Shown here in pieces: positions 26,894 through 36,381 of a stretch of 64,000 nt of DNA; position 1 is the first letter of the stretch; each line of letters starts with the position of its first letter. This DNA is from SAR92 clade bacterium H231 (GTDB taxonomy: Bacteria; Pseudomonadota; Gammaproteobacteria; Pseudomonadales; Porticoccaceae): NCBI GenBank assembly GCA_025153775.1, contig JAOALC010000004.1, positions 1-64,000 of the forward strand. Direction: 5' to 3'. The notes under the pieces were generated by a model. That model was not told the DNA's origin, did not search any database, and saw only the letters and a program-made list of their open reading frames with translations. Position numbers and translations under genes: made by a program.

Positions 26894-27259
26894 ATGAGCG
26901 ATATTATTATCTACAGCCTAGCGCTGGCACTGGCGCAAATTTGGCTGCTGCCTATGTTCCTCAACCTAAACAATACTGCCTGGTTATTATCTAACCGCGA
27001 TGACGCCGTAGATACCTCGGTTATGCACCAGCGAGCCGCCAGAGCCTCGGCCAATTTGCAAGCTAGCTTGCCAGCGTTTTTGGCCCTCTGCCTGCTGTCT
27101 ATGCAAATGGATATTGATATAACTACCAGCGCAACCTACTGGCTGGGCCTGCGTATTATCTATATTCCTCTGTATCTGTTTGGCATTAGTATGCTGCGCT
27201 CTCTCTCCTGGATGGCGTCAGTGGCTTGCATGGTCCATATGGCAATGCAGCTAGTATAG
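26894..27259 (+). CDS. MAPEG family membrane protein
   Basis: A 121-residue protein with four hydrophobic spans and the conserved MAPEG features NRDDAVDTS, RAARASANLQASLPAFLAL. MAPEG proteins (microsomal GST-like) act on lipophilic electrophiles with glutathione, or have unknown roles in bacteria. AAAAAGGATACCCCG gives a good start. A strong terminator follows directly, so it is a single-gene unit. Confidence 0.8.
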   Translation: MSDIIIYSLALALAQIWLLPMFLNLNNTAWLLSNRDDAVDTSVMHQRAARASANLQASLPAFLALCLLSMQMDIDITTSATYWLGLRIIYIPLYLFGISMLRSLSWMASVACMVHMAMQLV

Positions 27260-27283
27260 AAAACAGAAGTTACGGTTTCAGTG

Positions 27284-27307
27284 AAAGCCCTCTTCGGAGG
27301 GCTTTTT
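27284..27307 (+). terminator. Rho-independent terminator with UUCG tetraloop
   Basis: AAAGCCCTC and GAGGGCTTT form a 9-bp perfect stem around TTCG, followed by T residues. It ends the MAPEG transcript 25 bp after its stop. Confidence 0.88.
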
Positions 27308-27334
27308 GCGTTATACCTTATAAGGAAGCACTGC

Positions 27335-27640
27335 ATGAAAATGCCTCTGGCAAAGCTTAAAAAATATTTTGTGGTAGACAAGCTAATCTACCATTCGGTG
27401 GATCTAAGCCTGTATATGGTGTCTGCTGTGGTGGAGGGCGAAGAGCATTATATAGCCGATAACCGCGGTAATTTCCTAAAATCTAGCAAGTTAATCGAGC
27501 TGCAAAAGATGATGGCCCAGATCAAGGCAACAGAGACTGTGCTGCGCCATACCAGCCCCTACGATGAAATGGTAGGTGGCCCGGATAAAACCGCCTCCAA
27601 TGCCCTTGAAGTACCTCTGGGGGATAATAAGCTGTACTAG
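27335..27640 (+). CDS. Small hypothetical protein, DUF6482-like
   Basis: A 101-residue soluble protein (MKMPLAKLKKYFVVDKL at the start; then SLYMVSAVVEGEEHYIADN). It resembles small DUF6482-type proteins of marine gammaproteobacteria with a beta-rich core, but I cannot name a function. The ORF extends upstream through the terminator to 27281; the ATG at 27335 with AAGGA upstream is the sensible start. It converges with the SDR gene and overlaps its stop by 4 nt. Confidence 0.6.
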   Translation: MKMPLAKLKKYFVVDKLIYHSVDLSLYMVSAVVEGEEHYIADNRGNFLKSSKLIELQKMMAQIKATETVLRHTSPYDEMVGGPDKTASNALEVPLGDNKLY

Positions 27641-28401
27641 TGGTTCCACCAGGCCAGATCGGTAAATGATCGCAGGTCTATTTCATGGGTCCAGGTGGAC
27701 CTGTGCTGCTGGGCCAGATGCAAATAGGTCTCGGCAATTTTTTCTGGCAGCATTAAGCCATCATGCTCCAGCCCCCTGCTCTCTCGCAGCGCCTGAAACT
27801 GTTCTGGCCCCAGCATCTTACCCAGGGTATCTGGCGCATCTACGGCGCCATCGATAAGCACATGGGCTATGTGAATACCTTTGGGGCCCATCTCCGCATT
27901 TAGCGACTGGCAGAGCATTCGGCGACCTCCCATTGCTGATGCATGGGAATGTTGCCCGGAATTACCCCGCACTGCAGCGGTGGCAGAAGTTACTATAATC
28001 GAGCCATGACCCCGGGCTTCCATAAGCGGGCACACAGATGAGGCAAGGCGAAATAAACCCTGAGTGGCAATGCGCCAACCCATCTCAAAGGCTTTGTAGG
28101 AAGTGTCTGCCAGCGCCCGGTCGCCAATCTGGGCGCCGAGATTGTAGATAACTGTTTCTATTGGGCCTGTATCCCGCTCTATAGCCTCCACCAATTTCTC
28201 AATGGTGTCGGGCTGTATCGCATTGAGTAAAAACCCAGTGGCCTCGCCGCCCTCGGTCTGAATATCCGCCACTAGTTTGTCTAGCCCATACTGGTCACTG
28301 CGACGACAGAGCACAGAGTGGTAACCCTCGGCCGCAAAGCGCATACCCACATTACCGCCAATGCCTGCGCCGGCCCCAATAACTAAACAGACTGGTTTCA
28401 T
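27637..28401 (-). CDS. SDR-fold protein lacking the catalytic Tyr-Lys pair
   Basis: A 254-residue short-chain dehydrogenase/reductase fold. The cofactor loop GAGAGIGGNVG is intact, NLGA stands for the NAG motif, and the Ser of VTSATA is present. Where SDRs have YxASK, this protein reads SHASA: the catalytic Tyr is Ser and the Lys is Ala. The rest of the region (QSLNAEMGPKGIHIAHV) aligns well, so this is substitution, not a gap. It may bind NAD(P) without classical dehydrogenase chemistry or use other residues. Stand-alone gene. Relatives with Phe at the Tyr position exist, but those usually keep the Lys. Confidence 0.8.
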   Translation of the reverse strand: MKPVCLVIGAGAGIGGNVGMRFAAEGYHSVLCRRSDQYGLDKLVADIQTEGGEATGFLLNAIQPDTIEKLVEAIERDTGPIETVIYNLGAQIGDRALADTSYKAFEMGWRIATQGLFRLASSVCPLMEARGHGSIIVTSATAAVRGNSGQHSHASAMGGRRMLCQSLNAEMGPKGIHIAHVLIDGAVDAPDTLGKMLGPEQFQALRESRGLEHDGLMLPEKIAETYLHLAQQHRSTWTHEIDLRSFTDLAWWNH

Positions 28402-28489
28402 AATTCACCTTTTATTTTGACTGTATTTTAACTGTGGCTCTGGACTCTAACTCAGAATTTTAATGGGTATCAAGGCTGGAGGGAGAAAG

Positions 28490-30772
28490 CTAAAAACGAT
28501 AGCGTATTTTGGCAATAACAGACTCAACCTGAAGGCCATCCCATCCCATCTGCAACAGGTCTCGCGGACCCTGATCAGCCTCCTCGGTATCGAAGTAGGC
28601 ACCGCGACTGTAGACCAAAAATATATCGGACAGGGGCGCCAGCTGGTATCTGTAGCGAAGCTGCAGCGCGGTATCGCTCAAACTAAAGTCTGAGGCTTGA
28701 TTGTACGATGGCAGCAGACGGCCTGTATTACTAAGCTGATAACTGTTTATCTGAGTTGCATCTATACCCACCCACTGGAACTTCAACCTCACTTCCTGCT
28801 TGGCCGAGGGGTACCAATCAAAACGCATATCCAGATTAAAGTGATCGGCATCATAGGCAGCCAACTGCCCTGTAGCAAAATCCCAGATCAGCCATTCCTG
28901 GAGTTTTTTATAGCTAAATCGACCACCCAGGGTAACTGTTTCACTGAGGTATAGCTGCGGCCTAAAATTAATATTGAGAGCCAGCTTTTCAGTTTGGCTA
29001 TATTCAAGGTTAACTCTAACACTGTAAGTAAAGTCATCTCCTCTGGGACTTGAATATCTGGTCTCTAACCAATAGCGGGAAGAGTTGGCGAGCATACCAT
29101 TGCCCCTGGTAATCTGATCATCCCAGCTGGCAGCTGCGCCCCCCGCCTCCAGGGCGAGCTGGCGAGTGGATCTGAAGGTCCAGCTGTGATCTAGCTCAGC
29201 CCATAGAGAGAGACGATCACCGTCGGTAGTTTCTGTGGAGCCATATTCCAGAACGGTGGAGCTTGAGAGAAATGACGAGCTGTCAGGGAAATCTGTACGG
29301 TCATAGCTTGTGCTGCCAAAAAACTCTCTAAAATCATTGCGCTGCATGTAGCCCATATCATTCATATCAAAGTCGTCGCCATAATGGGACAGATACAGAA
29401 TGTGGTACCAGCTATCATTGGGTGCATAGGACCAGTTTACCCAGCTGGCAAAATCCTGGCTGTCGACTCTAGTCTGGGCATTCATAGGGTTGGCCAGTTG
29501 GCTGATATCCGAGTGTAGAATTTGCCCGCGCATTTCCATATTTTCGCTTTTTCGCCAGATCATATCTGCCACCTGTACTGTGGCTTCTCTGTCTAGTGCA
29601 GAGCGCTCTACATAGGTGAGGCGGTGACCCAAAGTCAGGTCACTGGTTTTATGCTGTACTCGACTGGACAAGAAGTCTCCACCCAGGCCGCCATTCGCAC
29701 TGTCTTCGCTGACGACAAATAGGCCCAGATCTGTCGACTTGCCAAAATAGGTAAGCTTGGTAGCCAAATCTATATCTACAATACTGGTGCCATAGCCTGA
29801 GGGGCCAGCACCGATGCGCCTGGTATACAGGGCCTGATCGCCATTAGGGATATTAGCGCTAAACAGTGATTGGTTTTCTGTGAAAAATGGCCGCTTTTCG
29901 GTAACAAAGGTTTCGACGGCCGAAAAGTTAACTACCAGATCGTCACTTTCCAACTGACCAAAATCTGGATTAATGGCACCAGTCAGCTGAGTATTGCTGT
30001 TGGGCCGCCAGACAAAGTCTAGGCCGCCATTAAAGTCATTATTGCTGTTGGCAGCCGCGCCATCGTAGAGGTCGCTGGCATAACTGATATAGGGAAACCA
30101 ATCCATGGTAGAGCTGGTCACCTGGTCAACTTCCAGGGGCTGCCAGTCCTCCATAAAGGTTGTGCGACTGTAGTAGGCATTGGGAAAAGCAAAGCGCAGG
30201 GACTCGTCAAATACCACCCGAGAAAACCACAGACCTATATTTTTGCGTCCATCGGCAGAGTTGGTCATAGGCGCGACCGTCCAGGGAATATGAATCTCGC
30301 TGTACCAGTAATCACCTTCTACCGAAGTCTGGGAGTACCAGATACCATCCCAGTCGGCGGAATAATCGCCGGGAGTCACTATGCCATCCTGCTGCGAATT
30401 AGCTGAACCCACAGTAAAGTCATAACCTGCCTGGGCGGTGCCATCGAAATCAATACTGACTACATTGCGATCCGCTTGAATTTCAGCATCCCTCGGGAAC
30501 TGACGGTTGACAGACCTGGTGGTTGCCGGTTGGTAATTGGTAAAACCAATAAAGATACCCTCGGCGTTGGTCAATAACCGCACCTGAGTACTGTACTTTG
30601 CGGGCTCCCCAGTCAGAGGCTCTACGGTAACAAAGTCGCTGTAGAGCTGCGCCTGCTCCCATTCTGGTTCGTCGAGCACACCATCTATACTGATGGCCCC
30701 ATAGGCCTGGGACGATAGTGATAGACAAAAAACTAGGCCTATTATTAGGGTCGTAAAATCTGTTTTTGGCAT
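28490..30772 (-). CDS. Outer-membrane protein with CBM9-like domain and DUF5916 barrel
   Basis: A 760-residue exported protein. After a signal peptide (TLIIGLVFCLSLSSQAYG) comes a carbohydrate-binding-9-like domain (IDGVLDEPEWEQAQ to about residue 190, including YDFTVGSANSQQDG and WYSEIHIPW), then a long region of alternating aromatic/hydrophobic strands ending in F (VIAKIRYRF), typical of DUF5916 beta-barrels. Function in the family is unknown; it may bind glycans or peptides at the surface. Start at 30772 is used because the longer frame to 30895 overlaps the preceding gene, whose stop is 5 bp away. Confidence 0.85.
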   Translation of the reverse strand: MPKTDFTTLIIGLVFCLSLSSQAYGAISIDGVLDEPEWEQAQLYSDFVTVEPLTGEPAKYSTQVRLLTNAEGIFIGFTNYQPATTRSVNRQFPRDAEIQADRNVVSIDFDGTAQAGYDFTVGSANSQQDGIVTPGDYSADWDGIWYSQTSVEGDYWYSEIHIPWTVAPMTNSADGRKNIGLWFSRVVFDESLRFAFPNAYYSRTTFMEDWQPLEVDQVTSSTMDWFPYISYASDLYDGAAANSNNDFNGGLDFVWRPNSNTQLTGAINPDFGQLESDDLVVNFSAVETFVTEKRPFFTENQSLFSANIPNGDQALYTRRIGAGPSGYGTSIVDIDLATKLTYFGKSTDLGLFVVSEDSANGGLGGDFLSSRVQHKTSDLTLGHRLTYVERSALDREATVQVADMIWRKSENMEMRGQILHSDISQLANPMNAQTRVDSQDFASWVNWSYAPNDSWYHILYLSHYGDDFDMNDMGYMQRNDFREFFGSTSYDRTDFPDSSSFLSSSTVLEYGSTETTDGDRLSLWAELDHSWTFRSTRQLALEAGGAAASWDDQITRGNGMLANSSRYWLETRYSSPRGDDFTYSVRVNLEYSQTEKLALNINFRPQLYLSETVTLGGRFSYKKLQEWLIWDFATGQLAAYDADHFNLDMRFDWYPSAKQEVRLKFQWVGIDATQINSYQLSNTGRLLPSYNQASDFSLSDTALQLRYRYQLAPLSDIFLVYSRGAYFDTEEADQGPRDLLQMGWDGLQVESVIAKIRYRF

Positions 30773-30776
30773 AATA

Positions 30777-31580
30777 TTATTCAAATATCGCATTGAGTCG
30801 CTCGACACTGACTTTGTGGGAATACCGCAGCCGCGCAATGTCAATCTGCAACTGTGCAATCTCTTCAGCTGCGCGATAATAGGGCGCATTATCAATTTGC
30901 AGACCCAATTCTTTAATTAGCGCCCCGTTACTTAAATCTTCATCGTGCTGAGATCGCAAATGGAAATTTAAATTTTCATGGGAGCTGTGGGTAGCAAAAA
31001 AAACTACCCCACCAAATAAAACTGTGCCTGCAGCTGTGGCCAATATGGAAATAGACAGTGAGTGGGATGCCATGCTGGGAACCACCAGTAGAATCGGAAT
31101 CAAACTTAAAACAAACAGGATACCGGCAAGAGTCACGGCCCATGAAAGCGCCTGTGCCAGCTTGCCCTCGACATCCATTTCTGACTTTTGCTGTAACACA
31201 ATGCTGTCTCTGGCCAACTCCATTGACTCTTGGGAGGGCTCGGTGTGCAGCACGCCTGGATTATTCTTTAAATTGCTGAGAGTCTCTTGCACCCAAGACA
31301 TCTCAGCTTCAATTCTTTTTATCCTGGTAGCTTGCCCAATAATAGAATCTTTTTGCTTTGCAAGCTGCTTGGTTCTGCTGTGGAGATAGACCCCTAGAGC
31401 GTGAGCATCATCAAGCTTGTTTCTCAGACCAAGACTGCGCAGCAGATCAGTATCAACATAACCCTGCTCAAACTCCTGCTCCACAGCAAGCCGCAGCGAG
31501 GAATCAAAGTCGTTATTGTATCTGCCAACAGTCCAGTGCTGGTTAAATGCATCTGCAGTTGATTGAGTTTTAGTAAGCAT
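30777..31580 (-). CDS. Uncharacterised coiled-coil membrane protein
   Basis: A 267-residue protein I do not recognise. Residues ~65-145 are charged and helical, likely coiled coil; two adjacent membrane spans lie near 148-172 and 178-200; a second helical part follows (QLQIDIARLRYSHKVSVERL). Both ends would face the same side, giving a hairpin-anchored coiled-coil protein. It lies between the GMC oxidoreductase (16 bp upstream) and the DUF5916 gene (5 bp downstream) and is presumably co-transcribed with them. Confidence 0.7.
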   Translation of the reverse strand: MLTKTQSTADAFNQHWTVGRYNNDFDSSLRLAVEQEFEQGYVDTDLLRSLGLRNKLDDAHALGVYLHSRTKQLAKQKDSIIGQATRIKRIEAEMSWVQETLSNLKNNPGVLHTEPSQESMELARDSIVLQQKSEMDVEGKLAQALSWAVTLAGILFVLSLIPILLVVPSMASHSLSISILATAAGTVLFGGVVFFATHSSHENLNFHLRSQHDEDLSNGALIKELGLQIDNAPYYRAAEEIAQLQIDIARLRYSHKVSVERLNAIFE

Positions 31581-31596
31581 AAATATTTATCAAATC

Positions 31597-33285
31597 CTAA
31601 GCTTTGCGCACAGGAGTGCCCTGTCTCTGCCTCAGCTTCCAGTCCTTATCTGTATATGTCGGTGCCGATTTGGAAAGCTTGAGGCTCTGTCCTTTGATTA
31701 AGTCTGCACCGCGCTCTGCCACCATCATAGTGGGTGCATTTAGATTGCCATTGGGCACAGAGGGGAAGACCGACGAATCAATTACCCTAAGCCCGGCAAT
31801 ACCTCTCACCCGCAGATCTGCATCCACCACTGCCATGGAATCAGAGCCTATTTTGCAAGTACCAGCCGGGTGATAGGCGCTGTCTACTGCATTGCGCACA
31901 AAGGCGTCAATCTGCTTGTCGGTCTGCACCTCAGGATCAGGTTGAATAGCCTCTCCACGATAGGGGTCCATAGCGGGCTGATTTATAATTTCTCTACTGA
32001 GCCGCACGCAGTCTCGAAAGCCCTGCCTATCTTGCTCAGTCTGCAAATAGTTGAACAAGATCTGTGGGTGCTGGTTGATATCAGCTGACCGAGCTCGCAC
32101 ATAGCCTCTGCTGGTAGGCTTATTATGCCCTACATGCACCTGAAAACCATGGCCTTTAAAAGCTACTGAACCATCATAGGTGACTGCACCGGGCAAAAAG
32201 TGATACTGAATATCTGGCGATTTTACACCGGCCCTGGAGCGTATAAATGCACAGGCTTCAAAATGATTGGTGCGGCCCAGGCCGGTCTTGAACAATAACC
32301 ATTGGGCACCTATTAGGGCTTTTTGCCATAGCCCCAGCTTGCTGTTGAGGCTGATTGGCAGCTTGCAGCTATACTGAAAATTGAATTCGAGGTGATCCTG
32401 CAGATTCTCACCCACTCCAGGTAGATGATGGACAGTTTCGATACCCGCGCTCTCTAATACCTCTGTTGGACCCACCCCAGACACCTGCAGCAAATGGGGC
32501 GAACCTATGGCCCCAGCACAGAGCACAACCTCTCGGCTGGCTCTGGCCTGTCTGATTTTGCCTCTCTTTATATACTGTATGCCCGTGGCAGTTTTGCCCT
32601 CAAACTGGATAGCGGTAACCAGAGCCCGTTTAAGAATCGTTAGATTAGACCGGTTCTTTGCGGTTTTAAGATAGGCATGGCTGGTGGATGCGCGCACTCC
32701 GGCGTCTACATTCATAAACTTCTGCCCAAAGCCTTCTTGCTTGTATCCATTGTAGTCATTGGTCTCGCCATAACCTGCCTCAACCCCAGCATCAATAAAC
32801 GCTCGATACAGAGGATTGCGCATATTATTGCCGGAGGAAATAGCCACCGGGCCCTCAGAGCCAGTATATTCGCTGCTTCTGCATTGGTGGTTTTCCAGTT
32901 TCTTAAAGTACGGCAGGCAGTTTTGATAATTCCAACCTGCGGCACCAAGCGACTCCCACTCATCGTAATCTGTGGCATTACCTCTAACGTAAACCATGCC
33001 ATTGATCGATGATGAACCTCCCATAACCTTCCCTCTCGGACAATTCATACGTCGGTTGTTGAGGTAGGGTTCCGGTGCTGACTCAAAGCCCCAGTTGTAT
33101 TTACTGCTATTCATTGGAATACCCAGAGCTGAGGGCATGCGGATAAACACACTGGCGTCAGAGCCGCCGTACTCTACTAAAAGCACGGTGCAGTCAGGGT
33201 CCTCAGACAGCCTGGAGGCCACGATAGCGCCGGCTGAACCAGCACCTATCACTATGTAGTCGTAATCTGTTGTCTGTTGAACCAC
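31597..33285 (-). CDS. GMC family FAD-dependent alcohol oxidoreductase (choline dehydrogenase-like)
   Basis: A 562-residue glucose-methanol-choline enzyme. [15 protein letters not shown] binds [22 protein letters not shown] is GMC signature 1 and [16 protein letters not shown] signature 2; the catalytic His is in [13 protein letters not shown] and the second His position reads Asn in PNGNLNAPT. It oxidises a primary alcohol to an aldehyde using FAD and passes electrons to the respiratory chain. The BCCT-like transporter gene lies 14 bp upstream, hinting at a quaternary-amine or related alcohol, but betA function is not shown. Confidence 0.89.
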   Translation of the reverse strand: MVQQTTDYDYIVIGAGSAGAIVASRLSEDPDCTVLLVEYGGSDASVFIRMPSALGIPMNSSKYNWGFESAPEPYLNNRRMNCPRGKVMGGSSSINGMVYVRGNATDYDEWESLGAAGWNYQNCLPYFKKLENHQCRSSEYTGSEGPVAISSGNNMRNPLYRAFIDAGVEAGYGETNDYNGYKQEGFGQKFMNVDAGVRASTSHAYLKTAKNRSNLTILKRALVTAIQFEGKTATGIQYIKRGKIRQARASREVVLCAGAIGSPHLLQVSGVGPTEVLESAGIETVHHLPGVGENLQDHLEFNFQYSCKLPISLNSKLGLWQKALIGAQWLLFKTGLGRTNHFEACAFIRSRAGVKSPDIQYHFLPGAVTYDGSVAFKGHGFQVHVGHNKPTSRGYVRARSADINQHPQILFNYLQTEQDRQGFRDCVRLSREIINQPAMDPYRGEAIQPDPEVQTDKQIDAFVRNAVDSAYHPAGTCKIGSDSMAVVDADLRVRGIAGLRVIDSSVFPSVPNGNLNAPTMMVAERGADLIKGQSLKLSKSAPTYTDKDWKLRQRQGTPVRKA

Positions 33286-33299
33286 TTAAACCACCAAAA

Positions 33300-34448
33300 T
33301 TAAGTTCGCTGACTAGGCTGAGAAAAAATTTTGCCCAGCAGCTCTCTGCGCCTGAATAGCAGAGTATAGATCACCCCGTATAAGCCAATCACCAACAGTC
33401 CCACCCATTCAATTTTTAGGGGCGTAAGCTGATAGAGCAGTACCAGAATACCCATTAACAACCAGTTGCCCAGGATATACTTGCGCCGTCCCAGTTGGTT
33501 CACCGTCATCGACAGATTATCTGTATATAGGCGTATTAATGAATCCAGTGAATTAATTACAAAGATGGTACCCAGGGCTACCATAGCGGTGCGCAGTATA
33601 CCGGCCACTTCTATCTCATTGGAGAAATAATAGTAGAGCACTGAAAACCACAGGCCTATGGCAATCGATGGTATAACCAGCAGCGCCATCATCAGCTGCC
33701 AGGTTTTTAAGCCACTGACAAATCTGGATACAAACTGGCCAATCATAATACTCCAGGCAAACCACCAGAACAGATACCAACCATGGTAGTCACTGATGGG
33801 GCTAACAAAGCGATGTAGGTTTGAAAAATAACCCGCAATATTTGCCATAGAACCCAAATACCCTTGCATAGAGGCTCCAGAGTCCAGGAGCATTGCCAGG
33901 ATCAGCATCAAAAACAGCGCACTGGAGCCCAGGCTGAGAATCTTCACATAGCGAATATCCGTGCTGGAAAACACCGCCATCAAAACAATCAGCCCCACCA
34001 GCAAATACTGCTGCAGCGCGGAAATATCCTCTATATAGCTGGGTACATAGCTTAAAAACAAAAAGGCTGTAAAGGCACAGGTGGAGATAATAATGGCATT
34101 GTTAATCCAGCGAATCACTGGCATTTCAAAGAGCTTTACTCTGGGTTCGACGATACAAAAATAGAAGGTGGTTAAGAAGTAAAAGGCCCAGACCAAAAAG
34201 CCCCAAAATCCAAACTCAATAGCCAGTGGGTTAGTAAAACTATAGGGCTCTTCAGACGCATAGACCGGAAATTCCACCAGGGGGAACATAATTAAGCCTA
34301 CATCCAAACCGGAGGTGAATAGAATAGCCGAGAAAGCGAGCAGCGGCAGTGGCGTGGGCCCTGTCACTACAAGATTTCGCCATCTTAGACAGATAAATAG
34401 CGAAGTGCCCAGAGTAATGGCAATAGCCATAGATAGTATTGTGTACAC
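33300..34448 (-). CDS. Short BCCT-like membrane transporter
   Basis: A 382-residue protein with about ten membrane spans. DYHGWYLFWWFAWSIMIGQF then VSRFVSGLKTWQL and IGLWFSVLYYY matches the betaine/choline/carnitine transporter core (W-x-W-x-W aromatic box region and the segment after it), and an N-terminal FGFWGFLVWAFYF matches an earlier BCCT segment. BCCT proteins are usually 500 residues or more, so this one is shortened, mainly by lost spans between those blocks and short termini. It has a smooth reading frame and probably works as a divergent transporter or sensor. It is coupled to the GMC oxidoreductase downstream. Confidence 0.68.
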   Translation of the reverse strand: MYTILSMAIAITLGTSLFICLRWRNLVVTGPTPLPLLAFSAILFTSGLDVGLIMFPLVEFPVYASEEPYSFTNPLAIEFGFWGFLVWAFYFLTTFYFCIVEPRVKLFEMPVIRWINNAIIISTCAFTAFLFLSYVPSYIEDISALQQYLLVGLIVLMAVFSSTDIRYVKILSLGSSALFLMLILAMLLDSGASMQGYLGSMANIAGYFSNLHRFVSPISDYHGWYLFWWFAWSIMIGQFVSRFVSGLKTWQLMMALLVIPSIAIGLWFSVLYYYFSNEIEVAGILRTAMVALGTIFVINSLDSLIRLYTDNLSMTVNQLGRRKYILGNWLLMGILVLLYQLTPLKIEWVGLLVIGLYGVIYTLLFRRRELLGKIFSQPSQRT

Positions 34449-34642
34449 CTAAATTAGCCTGTAGGTTGGTACCCTCTTATCCATTAAAAAGTGACTGGGG
34501 TACGTTTTAATTTTGGTAGCACTAAATAGTAGCATTGATACCAGTGCCGTTGACTAAAAATTGCCCTGTATAGCAGGCTGGAAGATCATTTCTCAGCGGT
34601 CAGCGCAGCGATCCAATCACAGAGAGCCGTAGTAAAGACTGT

Positions 34643-34837
34643 ATGGCCATTACCGATCGATTGTTGAAATACTTTAATCGCAAAAAATCAGAGTCTACCG
34701 ACAAAAACCATACCAGATACAGAAACGATATCTGTAACCACTGGGATCTGGACTATATGTCGCTAGATGAGATTGATAAGCGTCTCCTGGACGGTGATGT
34801 GGAGACGACTATTGTTCGCAAGAAAAAAGACAACTGA
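34643..34837 (+). CDS. Small hypothetical charged protein
   Basis: A possible 64-residue protein, rich in Lys, Arg and Asp, ending VRKKKDN. It lies 10 bp ahead of the lipoprotein gene in the same direction. No family recognised and only a weak ribosome site is visible, so it may be a small regulator or a chance frame. The 194-bp space before it (34449-34642) holds the divergent promoters; I see no other structure there. Confidence 0.4.
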   Translation: MAITDRLLKYFNRKKSESTDKNHTRYRNDICNHWDLDYMSLDEIDKRLLDGDVETTIVRKKKDN

Positions 34838-34847
34838 GAGGCTTTAC

Positions 34848-36368
34848 ATGAGATTAGCGATCGGGCTTTTACTCCTTCTATTAACGGCCTGCGGCGGTGG
34901 CGGGTCCTCTGCCCCAACAGTTCAGCCGGCTGCTATAACTGCAACACCAGAGCCCACCGCTGTGCCTGTATCTGGGCAGAACACAGTCAGTCAAACTATC
35001 GATGGCCAGCCTGTCGAGCGCAGCTACCTGATTCGCACACCAGAAAACTCGGCTGAAGACAGCTACCCTGTGGTTTTTTTCTTCCATGGGGCTGGCGGCA
35101 ATGGTGAGGCTTTCTTAAACGACAATCCGAGCATTGGCAATCTAGTGGATGCCAGGGAGTTTATTGGTGTTTTTCCCGATGGCTATGAGCAGCAGTGGAA
35201 TGTAAGTGGCGAAACCAATGCCGACGATATGGCATTTGTCTCTCTGATCATCAATAGTCTTGAGGCTGATGACAGCTTCGATCTTGATAGAGTTTACGGC
35301 GTAGGTGTCTCTAATGGTGCTGGCCTGGTCAATAAAATCGCCAAACAGGACGCCATATTTAAAGGCATAGCACCACTGATTAGTCAGCAGACAGTCTCAG
35401 TTGGGGAATCGGTGCCTCCTCAGGCTCTGTCTGTGTTTCAACTAAGTGCCGCCAGCGACCAGTTAGTACCGCTAAATGGCGGTAGCGGAGTGGCCAACAG
35501 CACCTTTATGTCTGCCCAGGGCAGCGCCGAAAACTGGGCATTGAACTTTAACTGCAATATGACCCCATCGAAGCGAAGCAGAGTTTGGGGTGAGCAGTCG
35601 GTGGAGGAATTTACCTTCACCGGCTGCCTCAATAATAAGAAGGTGCGCTATTTTATTGTTGAAGACGGCGGGCATAGCATAGAGTTTGGGGAGGACTTTA
35701 ATCTCTATCAGCTAATATGGTCGTTCTTTAAATCTACTGACCGCGACAGTGCGCTCAACCTTAAGCTGTTATCTCTGGGCGATAGCTACACCATAGGGCA
35801 AGGGGTCTGCGAGACCTGCAGCTTTCCCCAGCAGCTTAAACAAAACCTGGTGTTTGAATACTCTGACCAAGACAGCGTCGGCTTGCAAGTGATTGCCAGA
35901 ACAGGCTGGACTACCAGTAACTTGCTAACCGCGATAGAGAGCGAAGCCCCTGCCAGTGATTTTGACTTGGTAACTCTGCTGATTGGTGTGAATAACCAGT
36001 TTCAAAACAGACCTTTTGAGCTCTATGAGGCCGAGTTTGTAACTCTGGTAGACAAGGCTATTTCGCTGGTAGGTGGGGACCCTGAAAAACTGATGGTGGT
36101 GTCAATTCCCGACTATGCCTATACCCCGTTTGGCGAATTTAGAAACCCCGCGAGTATCAGTGCAGATATAGACCTCTACAACAACTTTGCTCGAGACTAT
36201 TGCGAAGACAATGGGCTAACCTATGTCTACATTACCGATATAACCAGACAGGGGCTAGACGACCCTGGCCTGGTGGCCACTGATAACCTTCATCCATCTG
36301 CTGTAGCTTACAGCCAATTTGTTGAGCGCCTTTTGCCTTGGGCATTGCAAAAGTTAGAGCCACAGTAA
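34848..36368 (+). CDS. Lipoprotein with two esterase domains (PHB depolymerase-like + SGNH hydrolase)
   Basis: A 506-residue lipoprotein: signal LLLLLLTAC with lipidated C15, then a Pro/Thr linker. Residues ~60-290 are an alpha/beta hydrolase like LpqC/feruloyl esterases (VFFFHGAGGNGEAFLN, nucleophile S155 in GVSNG, His in DGGHSIEF). Residues ~305-505 are an SGNH hydrolase: S313 in GDSYT, IGVNN for the Asn block, D479 and H482 in DNLHP. Both active sites look complete. A membrane-anchored enzyme that removes two kinds of acyl group from one polymer or lipid would fit. The start at 34848 is fixed by the signal sequence. Confidence 0.82.
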   Translation: MRLAIGLLLLLLTACGGGGSSAPTVQPAAITATPEPTAVPVSGQNTVSQTIDGQPVERSYLIRTPENSAEDSYPVVFFFHGAGGNGEAFLNDNPSIGNLVDAREFIGVFPDGYEQQWNVSGETNADDMAFVSLIINSLEADDSFDLDRVYGVGVSNGAGLVNKIAKQDAIFKGIAPLISQQTVSVGESVPPQALSVFQLSAASDQLVPLNGGSGVANSTFMSAQGSAENWALNFNCNMTPSKRSRVWGEQSVEEFTFTGCLNNKKVRYFIVEDGGHSIEFGEDFNLYQLIWSFFKSTDRDSALNLKLLSLGDSYTIGQGVCETCSFPQQLKQNLVFEYSDQDSVGLQVIARTGWTTSNLLTAIESEAPASDFDLVTLLIGVNNQFQNRPFELYEAEFVTLVDKAISLVGGDPEKLMVVSIPDYAYTPFGEFRNPASISADIDLYNNFARDYCEDNGLTYVYITDITRQGLDDPGLVATDNLHPSAVAYSQFVERLLPWALQKLEPQ

Positions 36369-36381
36369 TTGCCCTCCCGCT

